Of a DNA stretch of 64,000 bases, positions 17,836 to 26,666 are shown piece after piece. Made by a program: the position numbers and the translations under genes. Source of the DNA: JAPOUP01 sp965201085 (lineage in GTDB: Bacteria > Pseudomonadota > Alphaproteobacteria > Rhodobacterales > Rhodobacteraceae); assembly GCA_965201085.1 (NCBI GenBank), contig CBDAVS010000010.1:323794-387793 (forward strand), read 5' to 3'. A model generated the notes under the pieces. The model was not told where the DNA came from. It ran no database searches and saw only the letters and a list, made by a program, of their open reading frames with translations. Position 1 is the first letter of the stretch; every line of letters starts with the position of its first letter.

Positions 17836-18888
17836 ATGCAGTTCGCCTCCGACAACTCCTCCGGAGCGCATCCATCGGTAATGGATGCGCTCCATCGAGC
17901 CAATGAAGGTTTCGCTTCTTCCTATGGCGCCGATCCGATCATGGACGAGGTAAGAACACAGGTACGTGACATTTTCGAAGCGCCTGACGCGGCCGTCTAT
18001 CTGATGGCGACCGGCACGGCGGCCAACGCCATCTCTCTGTCGGCGATCTGTCCACCTTGGTCCGCCATCTACTGTCACCGTCACGCTCACGTCATGGAAG
18101 ATGAATGTTGTGCGCCGGAATTCTATTCCGGAGGTGCGAAACTCGTGCCGGTTTACGGCGAGTGTGCGAAAATGGATCCCACCTGCCTGTCCGCGACGCT
18201 GGCGGCGGCGGCGCAGGTGGGTGTTCACAACGTTCAGCGCGGCGCGGTTTCGATCACCAACGTCACCGAAATGGGTGCGGTTTACAGCCCTGGGGAGATC
18301 GCCCGGCTCTGCACGATCGCCAAGGAATGGGATCTTCCCTGCCATCTGGATGGTGCCCGGCTTGCCAACGCGTTGGTCGCGACGAGTGCCAGCCCTTCGG
18401 AGATGACATGGAGGGCCGGCATCGACATTCTGAGTTTTGGCGGGACCAAGAACGGGTTGATGGGCGCGGAAGCCGTCGTGATATTCGATCCCGCCAAATC
18501 CTGGGAATTCGAGCTGCGGCGGAAGAGAGGGGGACATCTACTGTCGAAACACCGTTATCTGTCCGCGCAAATGCAGGCCTATCTGGAGGATGGATTGTGG
18601 CTGCGGCTTGCCCGCTCGGCGAATGACGCGGGCAGCCTGCTGGCGGAGGGTGTTTCCGCCATCGACGGTGCCTCACTTCTGTTTCCGGCGGACGCCAATC
18701 TGGTGTTCGCCGTTCTGCCCCGAGTGGCGCATCGGCGGGCGATCGAGGCGGGTGCCGTCTATTACCCGTGGCCGGAGGTCTGGCAGGAAAACGGTCCGGA
18801 TGATCAACTTCTCTCGGCCAGGATGGTGTGCAGCTGGTGCACATCCAGCTCCGAGGTTGAGGGGTTGGTGGCGGCGTTCAAGGGCTAA
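17836..18888 (+). CDS. ltaE: Low-specificity L-threonine aldolase
   Basis: A 350-residue PLP enzyme cleaving L-threonine and L-allo-threonine to glycine and acetaldehyde. Seen are FASDNSSGAHPSVMDAL, the aspartate that holds the PLP nitrogen in CHLDGARLANAL, and the Schiff-base lysine in LSFGGTKNGLMGAEAVV at about residue 204. It begins on the base after the previous gene's stop. The last bases overlap, tail to tail, the alpha/beta hydrolase gene on the other strand. Confidence 0.94.
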   Translation: MQFASDNSSGAHPSVMDALHRANEGFASSYGADPIMDEVRTQVRDIFEAPDAAVYLMATGTAANAISLSAICPPWSAIYCHRHAHVMEDECCAPEFYSGGAKLVPVYGECAKMDPTCLSATLAAAAQVGVHNVQRGAVSITNVTEMGAVYSPGEIARLCTIAKEWDLPCHLDGARLANALVATSASPSEMTWRAGIDILSFGGTKNGLMGAEAVVIFDPAKSWEFELRRKRGGHLLSKHRYLSAQMQAYLEDGLWLRLARSANDAGSLLAEGVSAIDGASLLFPADANLVFAVLPRVAHRRAIEAGAVYYPWPEVWQENGPDDQLLSARMVCSWCTSSSEVEGLVAAFKG

Positions 18889-19672
18889 GGAAATCGCCCA
18901 CCGCCGCCGCGGTTTCCGCCGGATTGGTTATGGGGAGCATGTGTCCGGCATTCGGTATGACGTGGCGCGTTACCTTCGGCAGCCTTGCGGCAAGTGCATC
19001 GTTCACCGCAGCGATCACAGGGGGTGATTTACCGCCCTCAAGCAACAGGGCCGGCACTTCGAGATCTTCCAGGCGTCCGGGCCGCAGCATTGCAGCGTTG
19101 TCCGCAAGCACCGCTCCGTCCTGCGCCGGGATCAGATGGATTCGGGAAATCATCGCCTGCCGCTGATCCTCGCGCAGTTCTTCCCATTTGGCCCCCGTTC
19201 CCCAGATCGAAGTGAAGATCCTGGCCGCGAGCCGGAAGTCATTGGCTACGAAGGCTTTGGTAAACGGGCGAAATCCTGACATATGCCAGTCATATTCCCT
19301 GGTGCCCCGAGCGGCGGCCAAGATCACCGGTTCCATCATTGCGATATGGCGCACGCGCCCCGGGTACTGCATCGCCAGTCGAAGCCCGACGACCGCGCCG
19401 AAGGAATGACCGACGATATCCATCGATCCTTGTCCCAGGAAATCCGCAGCCACATCGAGGCACTGGTCCAGGTAATCGAACGAAGGGTTCCATCCGTCGC
19501 TGTTTCCATGTCCCGGTAGATCGAAAGCGATGGCCGGTCGGTCAAGATGTTCGACAAACCCATTCCATGCACCCGAATGCGCCAGCGAACAATGGATCAT
19601 GAGCAGGCCTGGAGTGCCTGCGCCCCAGTTCCGCCAGAATGTCATGGTGCCGCCACGGCGGTCATGGGGCAT
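18878..19672 (-). CDS. Alpha/beta-fold hydrolase
   Basis: A 264-residue serine hydrolase. The oxyanion segment is MIHCSLAHSGAWNGF, the nucleophile elbow is DIVGHSFGAVVGLRLA, an acidic residue follows in PALLLEGGKSPP and the catalytic His is in VIPNAGHMLPITNP. Substrate unknown. The start may instead be the ATG at 19645 (MTFWRNWGAG). It converges with threonine aldolase and overlaps it by 11 bases; it is divergent from prs. Confidence 0.9.
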   Translation of the reverse strand: MPHDRRGGTMTFWRNWGAGTPGLLMIHCSLAHSGAWNGFVEHLDRPAIAFDLPGHGNSDGWNPSFDYLDQCLDVAADFLGQGSMDIVGHSFGAVVGLRLAMQYPGRVRHIAMMEPVILAAARGTREYDWHMSGFRPFTKAFVANDFRLAARIFTSIWGTGAKWEELREDQRQAMISRIHLIPAQDGAVLADNAAMLRPGRLEDLEVPALLLEGGKSPPVIAAVNDALAARLPKVTRHVIPNAGHMLPITNPAETAAAVGDFLSP

Positions 19673-19851
19673 CGGAAGACTCCCTTCATATGCGCGCAGG
19701 GGATCCCGAACGATTCCGTTCAGGGGTTCGATTGAATTGGAGCCTGCGTCGATCCCGGTTCAATCCGATGTTTTCAAGACCGTATCGGGATGTTAGGGGG
19801 GTCCGACACTGCGCATACGTCATATGGCCGCACATGGAGAAATCGCTGCCC

Positions 19852-20925
19852 ATGCCGAATCATATAGGTCCCAAGCTCATCGCCGGAAACGCCAACCGTC
19901 CTCTTGCGGAGGCGGTCGCGCATCGTATGTCCATGCATCTGGGCGCCGACATCGAACTGGTCCGTGCCAGGGTGGAGCGGTTCAACGACGGCGAGATATT
20001 CGCCGAAGTGTTCGAGAACGTCCGCGGAGAGAACATGTTCATCGTTCAGCCGACCTCCAATCCCGCGAACGACAATCTGATGGAACTCCTTATCATGGCC
20101 GACGCTCTGCGCCGGTCTTCCGCGACTCGAATAACCGCCGTTATTCCTTATTTCGGCTATGCGCGTCAGGACCGCCGCACCAAGGCGCGGACTCCGATAA
20201 GCGCCAAGTTGGTTTCCGACATGATCGCTGGCACCGGCATCGAGCGGGTTCTGACAATGGACCTTCACTCCGCGCAGATACAGGGTTTTTTCGACATACC
20301 GGTCGATAACCTCTATGCCTCACCCGTATTCGCTCTCGACATCATGCATAAATTCGGGGACCGGCTTCGCGACGTTACCGTCGTTTCACCCGATATCGGG
20401 GGTGTTGAACGTGCCAGGGAGCTTGCCAAGCGAATAGACTGTGAGTTGGCTATCGTCGATAAACGACGTGACGAACCGGGTGAAGTGGCTGAAATGACCG
20501 TGATCGGTGACGTTAAGGACAAGACCTGCATCATCGTCGACGATATCGTGGATACAGCGGGCACCTTATGCAAAGCCGCTGACCTATTGATCGAAAACGG
20601 TGCGAATGAGGTGCATTCCTACATTACCCATGGAGTGCTTTCCGGCAAGGCCGTGCAGCGAGTGGCCAACTCACGGATGAAGCGTCTTGTAATCACCGAT
20701 ACGATCCAGCCGACCCAGAAAGCGCTTGAAGCGGACAACATCCGCATTCTGTCCATCGCGCCGGTATTCGCCCTGGCGATCATGAATATCTGGAACGGCA
20801 CCAGCGTCAGCTCGCTTTTCAAGACCGGCGCTCTTCGCAGGATTTACGAGGGGGCGTTCATCAGCGATCTGTTTTCGCCGGGCGAGGTTGCGAAGAGTCC
20901 CGTTGCCGAATCGGTGCGGGCCTGA
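19852..20925 (+). CDS. prs: Ribose-phosphate pyrophosphokinase (PRPP synthetase)
   Basis: A 357-residue enzyme making PRPP from ribose 5-phosphate and ATP for nucleotide, histidine and tryptophan synthesis. Class I features are present: RFNDGEIFAEVFENVRG, the flexible loop PYFGYARQDRRTKARTPIS, the pyrophosphate-binding VSPDIGGVERAR and the PRPP-binding loop CIIVDDIVDTAGTLC. The start MPNHIGPKLIAGNANRPL is chosen for family fit; ATG at 19834, six codons upstream, is possible. Intact, and the last core gene before the IS-rich region. Confidence 0.97.
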   Translation: MPNHIGPKLIAGNANRPLAEAVAHRMSMHLGADIELVRARVERFNDGEIFAEVFENVRGENMFIVQPTSNPANDNLMELLIMADALRRSSATRITAVIPYFGYARQDRRTKARTPISAKLVSDMIAGTGIERVLTMDLHSAQIQGFFDIPVDNLYASPVFALDIMHKFGDRLRDVTVVSPDIGGVERARELAKRIDCELAIVDKRRDEPGEVAEMTVIGDVKDKTCIIVDDIVDTAGTLCKAADLLIENGANEVHSYITHGVLSGKAVQRVANSRMKRLVITDTIQPTQKALEADNIRILSIAPVFALAIMNIWNGTSVSSLFKTGALRRIYEGAFISDLFSPGEVAKSPVAESVRA

Positions 20926-21399
20926 GCGGAGCACGAAGTTTGAACGGGTAAAACCGATCCGGCATAGCCAAGGCACGGTCGGTTCAACTCGCCTACGCCG
21001 TGACTGCCCCCCCTTACAAAGATCCGTACCTGTATAATGGATTCCATCGGTGTATCGGGCGGACATGCGGTATGGACCCGGACGTTTCGATTCGCGGACG
21101 CTCGGGTGGCTCGCTTCCGCCCGCGCGCGGCTGGCCGGTTCCGGACGACCGGCGGGCCCGATACTCCGTGCGGACGGTCGCGGCCTACACCCACGTCGGA
21201 AAGGGATACAGCGGCCACGGCCATCGCGGCGCGGGCCGGGCCCCGGCGGGGTCCACCTCCGGGAGGCGCGGCGCCGCCGGCACGGTGACGAAAAAGGTCC
21301 GGCGGGGCCTCGGGAGGCTGAACCGGGCCATCCAGGTCCGCGACGCCCTTGGAAAGCGGAGGCGGGAATGGGACAATGTACAGGTGTGGGACTTTGTAA
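20926..21399. other. GC-rich mosaic, no gene supported
   Basis: About 470 bases after prs. The part from about 21050 to 21380 is very GC-rich and open in several frames, as expected from composition, and I recognise no product in any of them. It may be decayed IS DNA, because it runs straight into a truncated IS5 copy. Confidence 0.45.
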
Positions 21400-21833
21400 G
21401 GACCGGGATGGGGCGCCGGATGTCATCGCGAAGCTGCCGGTGACGGCCCCGACGGTGTGTAAACTCTGGGCCGACGGTGGCCACCCGGGGCCGAAGCTGC
21501 GCGAACGTCTTGAGAAAATGGGTCTGGTGGACATAATCGAGATCGCCGAAAAAACCGAAGGATGTCAAAGGGCTCACGGTCCTCCACCGCCGCCGGGTGG
21601 TGGAGCGGACTTTCGCCTGGACGGGCCGGTGCCACCGCCTGTCGAAGGACCGCCAAAGGCTCGGCGACAGCCCGCTGGCCTCCGGGGTGCGGCATCCCGC
21701 GCCACCGGTCCGAGCGTGAGTGAGGCAAGAACGAACGCTCGCCGCCTGGCGGTTCTCCATCCGCCGTGTGGCGCGGGAGCTGAATCCCCGGAATCAAACG
21801 GTTGATTATATCAATGACTTATGAGTCAAACTC
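21400..21833 (+). mobile_element. 3' fragment of an IS5-family element (subtype b)
   Basis: From about 21400 the DNA matches the last third of the IS5 transposases in this window (DGAPDVIAKLPVTAPTVCKL, ADGGHPGPKLRERLEKMGL), then breaks into other frames, and ends with the terminal repeat read inward as GAGTTTGACTCATAAGTCAT, followed by TTA. The end sequence is closest to the copy at 46926-47905. The 5' two thirds are missing. Confidence 0.75.
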
Positions 21834-22119
21834 TTATATTTAGTGTCTGCCAGAAAACCCCGTGTTTTTCCGGGGATCGGGTCGAATCCGGCGGATTCCG
21901 GCTTCACGGGACCCTGGCCGGGCCCGTCGGAGCGCCGCCCGGGGCTTCGACGGGACGGTCGGTGGTGGGAACATATGATGAACATCTGAACCTCCGCCGG
22001 CCCGCGGGCACACCGGTCCGGGCCCCGCAACGGCGAGACCTTCCATGGGCCGGTTCAACGGTGGACGCCCGGTCAGGCGGCGGCGGGGAGCACGGGGCGC
22101 TCCCTCGCCCGGAGCATCA

Positions 22120-23122
22120 GAGTTTGTTCCATAAGTTGAGTGGTCCCGCAGGATGTGGTGTTCCAGATTGACCGTTTACCCAAATCCGGAGATCGCCATG
22201 CCCTGTAACAGGACCACCCAACAGCTCCATAAGCGCCCGGACGACCACGGTCAAAACGATCAGACCGACGCCGGATGGACCGTCATCGAGCCGATGCTTC
22301 CGAAGCGGGAAGGATGGGACGGCCGCGCGAGGTCGACCTTCGGTCGGTGTTCGACGTGGTCCGGTATATCCTGTCCACGGGATGCCAGTGGCGCGCGTTA
22401 CCCTCTGGATATCCACCGTTTTCCACCGACCGGAACCATTTTCACGCATGGCGGCGGAGCGGGCTCCTGGCGCGTATCGTGCATCGTCTCCGGGACCCCG
22501 CGCGGCGGTGTTCGGGGCGCTCCGCGGAGCCGGCCGCCGCCCCGGTCGACAGCCAGTCGGTGAGGACCACGGAGAGCGGCGGCCCCCGCGGCCACCACGC
22601 CGGGAAGAGGGTGAAGGGGAGGAAAAGGCACCTGATCGTGGACGCCGACGGCACGCCGATCGTCATGACGGTTCACACCGCCGGCATCCAGGACCGGGAC
22701 GGGGCGCCGGACCTGATCGCGAAGCTGCTGGAGACGGCCCCGACGGTGTGTAAGCTGTTCGCCGACGGTGGCCACCCGGGTCCGAAGCTGCGGGAGCGGC
22801 CTGGGGGGATGGGGTTGCCGGACGTGATCAGGACCGTCGAAAGACCGGAGGATGTCAAAGGGTTCACGCTTCTCCACCGCCGGTGGGCCGTGGAGCGGAC
22901 CTTCGCCTGGATGGGCCGGTGCCGCCGCCTGTCGAAGGACTACGGGCGCCTCCGCGGGAACCCGTTGGCATCCGGGGTGAGGCATCACGCGCCACCGGTC
23001 CGGGCGTGAGTGAGGCACGAACGAACGCTGGCCGCCTGCCGGTTCCTGCTCAGGCGGGTGGCGAGGGCGTCAACTCCATGAAAAAATGGTTTGATCATAT
23101 CAGTGACTTATGATTCAAACTC
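22120..23122 (+). mobile_element. IS5-family element (subtype a) inserted in ISNCY copy A
   Basis: 1003 bases with ends GAGTTTGTTCCATAAGTTGA and, inward from the right, GAGTTTGAATCATAAGTCAC. Both sides carry TCA (22117-22119 and 23123-23125), a 3-base TNA target duplication as in the IS427/IS1031 groups. Comparison with ISNCY copy C shows the uninterrupted sequence GGAGCATCAGGCCGG. Confidence 0.9.
22198..23009 (+). pseudogene. IS5-family transposase, frameshifted
   Basis: Starts MPCNRTTQQLHKRPDDHGQN but shifts frame after EPMLPKRE; the rest continues in the frame of GRMGRPREVDLRSVFDVVRY to position 23009. Motifs DSQSVRTTESGGPRG, ADGGHPGPKLRERP and WAVERTFAWMGRCRRLSKDY correspond to the DDE residues. 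Relative to the complete copy at 61643-62479 it has a different tail, because a segment of about 45 bases absent from that copy is present here. Confidence 0.82.
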
Positions 23123-23125
23123 TCA

Positions 23126-24500
23126 GGCCGGGGCGGTGGACGTTCGCGGCCAGCACCGCCAGCGCCACGGCGCCGGCGAAGCCCTCCTTTCCGTGGCCGC
23201 CGACGCGGTCCAGGCCGCGGTGCTCCGGGTTGTTGATCGCTGACCCGCCAGCGGCGTGGGCGCGCCGCGCCCCGCGGAACGCCTCCCCGCTTTCCCGGAC
23301 GCGGTCCGCCTTCGACAGCCTGCCTTTCCGCGGCATGGCGTCGGCTCCGGCATCCCGGCAGGCCCCAGCCGGTCCGGAGGGCTGTGCGGACCCCTGTCGA
23401 AGCTCAACACCGACAGGTCCGGGAACCGGGCCCGCGCCTCCCCGCCCATGGGGACCGCCACATCCACGTCGCTCCCCTCCCACATCACCGAACGGTGCAG
23501 GATGAACCGGTGCCGGTCCTCAAGGAGGCGGACGGGGACGCCGGGCTCCAACGGGACCCCGGCCTTTCCCTTCGATATCCAGCGCGTGTGCGGCCCGGAT
23601 ATCGGGTGCACCTTCCCGCGGTGCGGGACCGTCCCTCCCTTCAGGATCCGCCGTCCGGTCAGGTCCGCCCGGTGCCTGACATGGCCGATGAAGCCCCGGA
23701 TACTGTCCGATGGGCCCGGGATACCCAACCTGCCGTCGGTCTCCGCGCGGCTGGCCTCCGCCCTGTCCGCCAGCTTCAGCGCCAGCCGGAGCGGCGCGTC
23801 CACGTCCCTCGGGCGCGGGTTGGCGAGCCGTGACGTGGCCACCCGGAGGTAGCCTTTCCGGAGCTTTCCGCAAAGGTATTCCTTCCGCCGCCAGCCGCGC
23901 GGCGCAGGCCTCCCCGCAGGCCCGGGACACGTCCCGGACCATGCACCGCGCCGCGTCCATCAGCAGGCTGCGGTCGGTCGGATGGTGGACGTCGGTCCCG
24001 GCCACGAAGGAATGACGGCGGCCGCGCAACGCGGCGCCAGGCTTTTTCCGGCCACCCTGTGGCCCCTCTCCACGACCATCCTTCCGACCCCGGCGGGAAG
24101 CTCCGGCGTGAGGAGCGACACGCTGTCAACCGGACGCCGGTATCCGTATCCGTCCACGTCCCATGATCCGTGGCCCGGCCTCCGGCCTTCGCCGGATCGT
24201 CCGGTGCCCGTTCGCCAGGTCCTGAAGCCGGTCGAAACCGCACCCGGGACCCTGCTTCACGACCCCCGGCACCGGGATGGTCAACGGTTCCATCCCCGGC
24301 CTGCCGACCCGGCGGCTCTTTCCGGGCAGCACCAGCCGACCCGGAAGCCCGGACAGCCGCTTTCGGGTCCCTTCGTCGCTGAAGGGGTCCTGGAGGCCGA
24401 TCAGGATCGCCGGGATGTCGTCCCTCGATTTCACGGTCGGCCTGATCCTCCTGATGTCGGGGGCGCCGGGCCGCCGCCGGGTGTCGTGGACCCTGCGCAT
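23126..24500 (-). pseudogene. ISNCY-like transposase, decayed (copy A)
   Basis: Begins MRRVHDTRRRPGAPDIRRIR and continues KSRDDIPAILIGLQD, RPGMEPLTIPVPGVVKQGPG, VDSVSLLTPELPAGVGRMVV, HSFVAGTDVHHPTDRSLLMD and WISKGKAGVPLEPGVPV, the order seen in the transposases that databases file under ISNCY. At least three frameshifts separate these blocks. The family call rests on remembered similarity of KSRDDIP, TDVHHPTD and ISKGKAG blocks. Confidence 0.65.
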
Positions 24501-24677
24501 GGGGGCCTCCTGAAGGGGAGGATTGCCGGATTCCGCGGCATATGGTGGTGAAATCGCCTCCTGACTGCCATATCCGGTGAATCCCCGCAAGGCAAATTCC
24601 GTCATTTACCGCGAAAAATCCGCAGTTTGGCAGTTTTCAGGCAAACACTATATACCTGTTTACCCGTGCGACGACGG

Positions 24678-24712
24678 TCACGGAGCCGCGCCGTCCGGGC
24701 GCGGCTCCGTGA
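24678..24712. terminator. Strong hairpin downstream of the lipoprotein gene
   Basis: A 15-base-pair stem (TCACGGAGCCGCGCC with its complement) and a 5-base loop, 25 bases past the stop of the lipoprotein gene on the minus strand. No U run follows on that strand, so termination is likely but not certain. Confidence 0.6.
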
Positions 24713-24736
24713 AAAGGAACCGTCAAGCAACCGCCG

Positions 24737-26311
24737 TCACGGCCGTCGCTCCGCGCCGAACGCCCCGGAGAGGCCGTCTGGATGTTTCGTCGTTCCGGGA
24801 TGCTCCAGCGTTCCCACGGCACCTTGATGCTCAGGACCCGTGAAGGCACCCGTCACGACGCCAGGATCGTCGTCGTTCGATCCCGTAGAGACGAAAACCT
24901 CCATGCCTTCTTGAAGCTTCACGGCGATGTTGTAGTCAAGGTCGCCATCACCCCATACTTCGCCGAAATCCCTGATGGGATGACGCCGGGCTTTCCGGTA
25001 TTTCAGCTTATCGAACATTGCCGTGCCCCGAAGGTTGTGCATGGCAATTTGAATTGCGGCATCGCCCGCGACCGTGCGTCCCGCGCCGGTGAAACCCAGC
25101 AGGGCACCGCGCCAAGTCGCCGTGGGCTGTGCGACGCTGTCGCGGAGACCGCCGTTCGGGCGCGTCCCGTAGGCCCATGGTTTGGCAAGGCCGTTACGGT
25201 ATCCCGCCCCGAACTCCGCCTGGGCATCGGGGGATAGCGATCCGAAAAGGTGGAAGCCGCTTTCGTCCCAATCGCCCCAGCCTTGGACCTCGAGATCGTC
25301 CTCGGTCAATTCTTCGACCTTCGATCCGGGATCCTGACGAACCATGGCCAGAAGCCCCTCGCCGTCCAGCGTCAGCCAAAGGTCGGGCGCGGACTTATCT
25401 TTTATGTGGATCGGAACCAAGACCGAGTCCGGATGGGTAACCGGGTTCGCATGGGCGCCAATACCGTAGGCGTGCAGAAGCTCGTGGAGGATAACCCATT
25501 TCATCCGTGTGTCGTCGTTGATGACCGAACGGTCGATGTAGGCGTATCCGTTCCGGACCTTGTAGTTGGGTCCGAGAATGCCGACCCCGCCGATTCCCAG
25601 GACGTCCGTGTAATCATCTTCCGGCCACAGCGCTTTCCCGTCGGTGAAGTGAAAATGTATCTCGCCGTCGGGAATGTCGGCGTACGTATCCAGATCCCTG
25701 TCGAGATCGGGACCGATGGAAACGCGGTATTTGTGTGGCAGCGCCATGTTCATGTTGCGGACCGCCGCCTCGACGAAGGCCCGCTCCGCCTCGCCCGTGC
25801 CCCTCCCTAGGCGGACGGTCTTAGGAAGCGTGTAATCGAGGAAGGCCAGCGACTCCGGATCCATTTTCTTGTTTTCCTGTGTCTGGAAGCCTTTCAGGAA
25901 GGCCACGACTTTCCTCGCGTTGGCGGCGTTGGGATCGCGCCAAATGTCGGACCGGATGATGATAGATCCCCACTCCGGCCGGGCCCCCGGCGGAAGGTCT
26001 TCGGCGCGTGGCCTTTCCCCATTGCGGGCTGGACCAATCCCGAAAGTGGTGCCTTCGATACGTACCAAAGATCGGGACCAGTCGTCCGGGTCGTTGAAAT
26101 ACGCCGCTGGTACCGGAATTTCCTCTGGTCGTGAAACATCCGGTGGCTGGTCGGGCTGAACTTGATCTTCTTCTTGCTGAACCTCCGGTGCGGGAGGTTC
26201 GGGCTGTTCGGGGGGGGGGGGGGGGGAGGGCTGGGCCGTATGTTGAGGGCCTGAACCGCCGCCGCAGGCCGCGAGAAGCGCTATGGCCGAAACCGTTATT
26301 AAGTTTCTCAT
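24737..26311 (-). CDS. Surface lipoprotein: metzincin-like metalloprotease with TbpB-like C-terminal domain, phase-variable
   Basis: A 524-residue protein. It starts MRNLITVSAIALLAACGGG, a lipoprotein signal with lipobox LAAC. A Pro-rich linker (residues about 25-65) contains a 17-base homopolymer tract. The central part holds the zinc site VILHELLHAYGIGAH, the metzincin HExxHxxGxxH pattern. The last 140 residues (WRGALLGFTGAG to TGAFTGPEHQGAVGTLEHP and LSGAFGAERR) resemble the small beta-barrel domains of transferrin-binding-protein-like lipoproteins. It should be exported and lipid-anchored, probably at the cell surface. The AAGGAAAG ribosome site supports the start. The substrate is unknown. 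Domain calls are by motif; the barrel domain is less certain than the protease. Confidence 0.78.
   Translation of the reverse strand: MRNLITVSAIALLAACGGGSGPQHTAQPSPPPPPEQPEPPAPEVQQEEDQVQPDQPPDVSRPEEIPVPAAYFNDPDDWSRSLVRIEGTTFGIGPARNGERPRAEDLPPGARPEWGSIIIRSDIWRDPNAANARKVVAFLKGFQTQENKKMDPESLAFLDYTLPKTVRLGRGTGEAERAFVEAAVRNMNMALPHKYRVSIGPDLDRDLDTYADIPDGEIHFHFTDGKALWPEDDYTDVLGIGGVGILGPNYKVRNGYAYIDRSVINDDTRMKWVILHELLHAYGIGAHANPVTHPDSVLVPIHIKDKSAPDLWLTLDGEGLLAMVRQDPGSKVEELTEDDLEVQGWGDWDESGFHLFGSLSPDAQAEFGAGYRNGLAKPWAYGTRPNGGLRDSVAQPTATWRGALLGFTGAGRTVAGDAAIQIAMHNLRGTAMFDKLKYRKARRHPIRDFGEVWGDGDLDYNIAVKLQEGMEVFVSTGSNDDDPGVVTGAFTGPEHQGAVGTLEHPGTTKHPDGLSGAFGAERRP
26210..26226. repeat. 17-base poly-G tract inside the lipoprotein gene
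   Basis: Seventeen consecutive G on the plus strand (C in the coding strand) encode the Pro run PSPPPPP at about residues 29-35. The frame is open with 17. A gain or loss not divisible by three would truncate the protein within a few dozen codons, the usual design of slipped-strand phase variation. Confidence 0.92.
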
Positions 26312-26425
26312 CGAACTTTCCTTTATACCCGATCCGCCAGTCTATTGGCGAAATTTCTCTCCTGCTGCGCGAACTGCGCCTGCATGTCGGCGTTGGTCGT
26401 GTCTATACCGCTTGTTGAGACACCT

Positions 26426-26599
26426 TTACATGCTTTGCATATCGATTCGGATATAATGCACTTCGGCGCTCAGCGCGTCAAGCCGATCATTGACAGGCTC
26501 GACGGCGCGTTCAACCGCGCCTTCCACCGCCTCGCTGAATACATCCCGCATTGCCCGTGCCAGCGCATCGACACTTCCGTTCAGCTTCCCCCTGTCCAT
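26426..26599 (-). CDS. Small hypothetical protein, 57 residues
   Basis: Begins MDRGKLNGSVDALARAMRDV and ends with an amphipathic, Glu/Val-rich helix pattern (EAVEGAVERAVEPVNDRLDA). GGGGAG lies 9 bases upstream of the ATG at 26599; an earlier ATG at 26608 is too close to that site. It lies between the porin pseudogene and the lipoprotein gene on the same strand. Probably a coiled coil; no known family. Confidence 0.5.
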   Translation of the reverse strand: MDRGKLNGSVDALARAMRDVFSEAVEGAVERAVEPVNDRLDALSAEVHYIRIDMQSM

Positions 26600-26625
26600 G
26601 TGGTCCATCTCCCCTCGGGTTGGAT

Positions 26626-26652
26626 GGCCGCCCGGATAAAACCCGGGCGGCC
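26626..26652 (-). terminator. Hairpin after the porin pseudogene
   Basis: A perfect 10-base-pair stem GGCCGCCCGG / CCGGGCGGCC with a 7-base loop, 14 bases beyond the porin stop on the minus strand. No U run is seen, so termination is likely but unproven. Confidence 0.6.
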
Positions 26653-26666
26653 CGCCTGGTGCGTTA

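Larger units (their letters stand above)
21841..24650 (-). mobile_element. ISNCY-like element, copy A, containing an IS5
   Basis: Left end TAGTGTCTGCCAGAAAACCC and right end (read inward) TAGTGTTTGCCTGAAAACTG form imperfect terminal repeats. The transposase gene runs right to left. An IS5 copy is inserted at 22120-23122. The empty site can be read from copy C near 61280, which fixes the insertion point exactly. The element is decayed. Confidence 0.75.

Noticed and set aside
17455..18537. 360-codon open frame antisense to the cysteine-cluster and threonine aldolase genes
   Set aside because: Both plus-strand genes are clearly recognised; the antisense frame is a by-product of GC-rich codon use and has no recognisable product.
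21050..21805. 251-codon open frame over the GC-rich mosaic and IS5 fragment
   Set aside because: Only the middle third matches the IS5 transposase; the rest is out-of-frame GC-rich sequence, so no single gene is supported.
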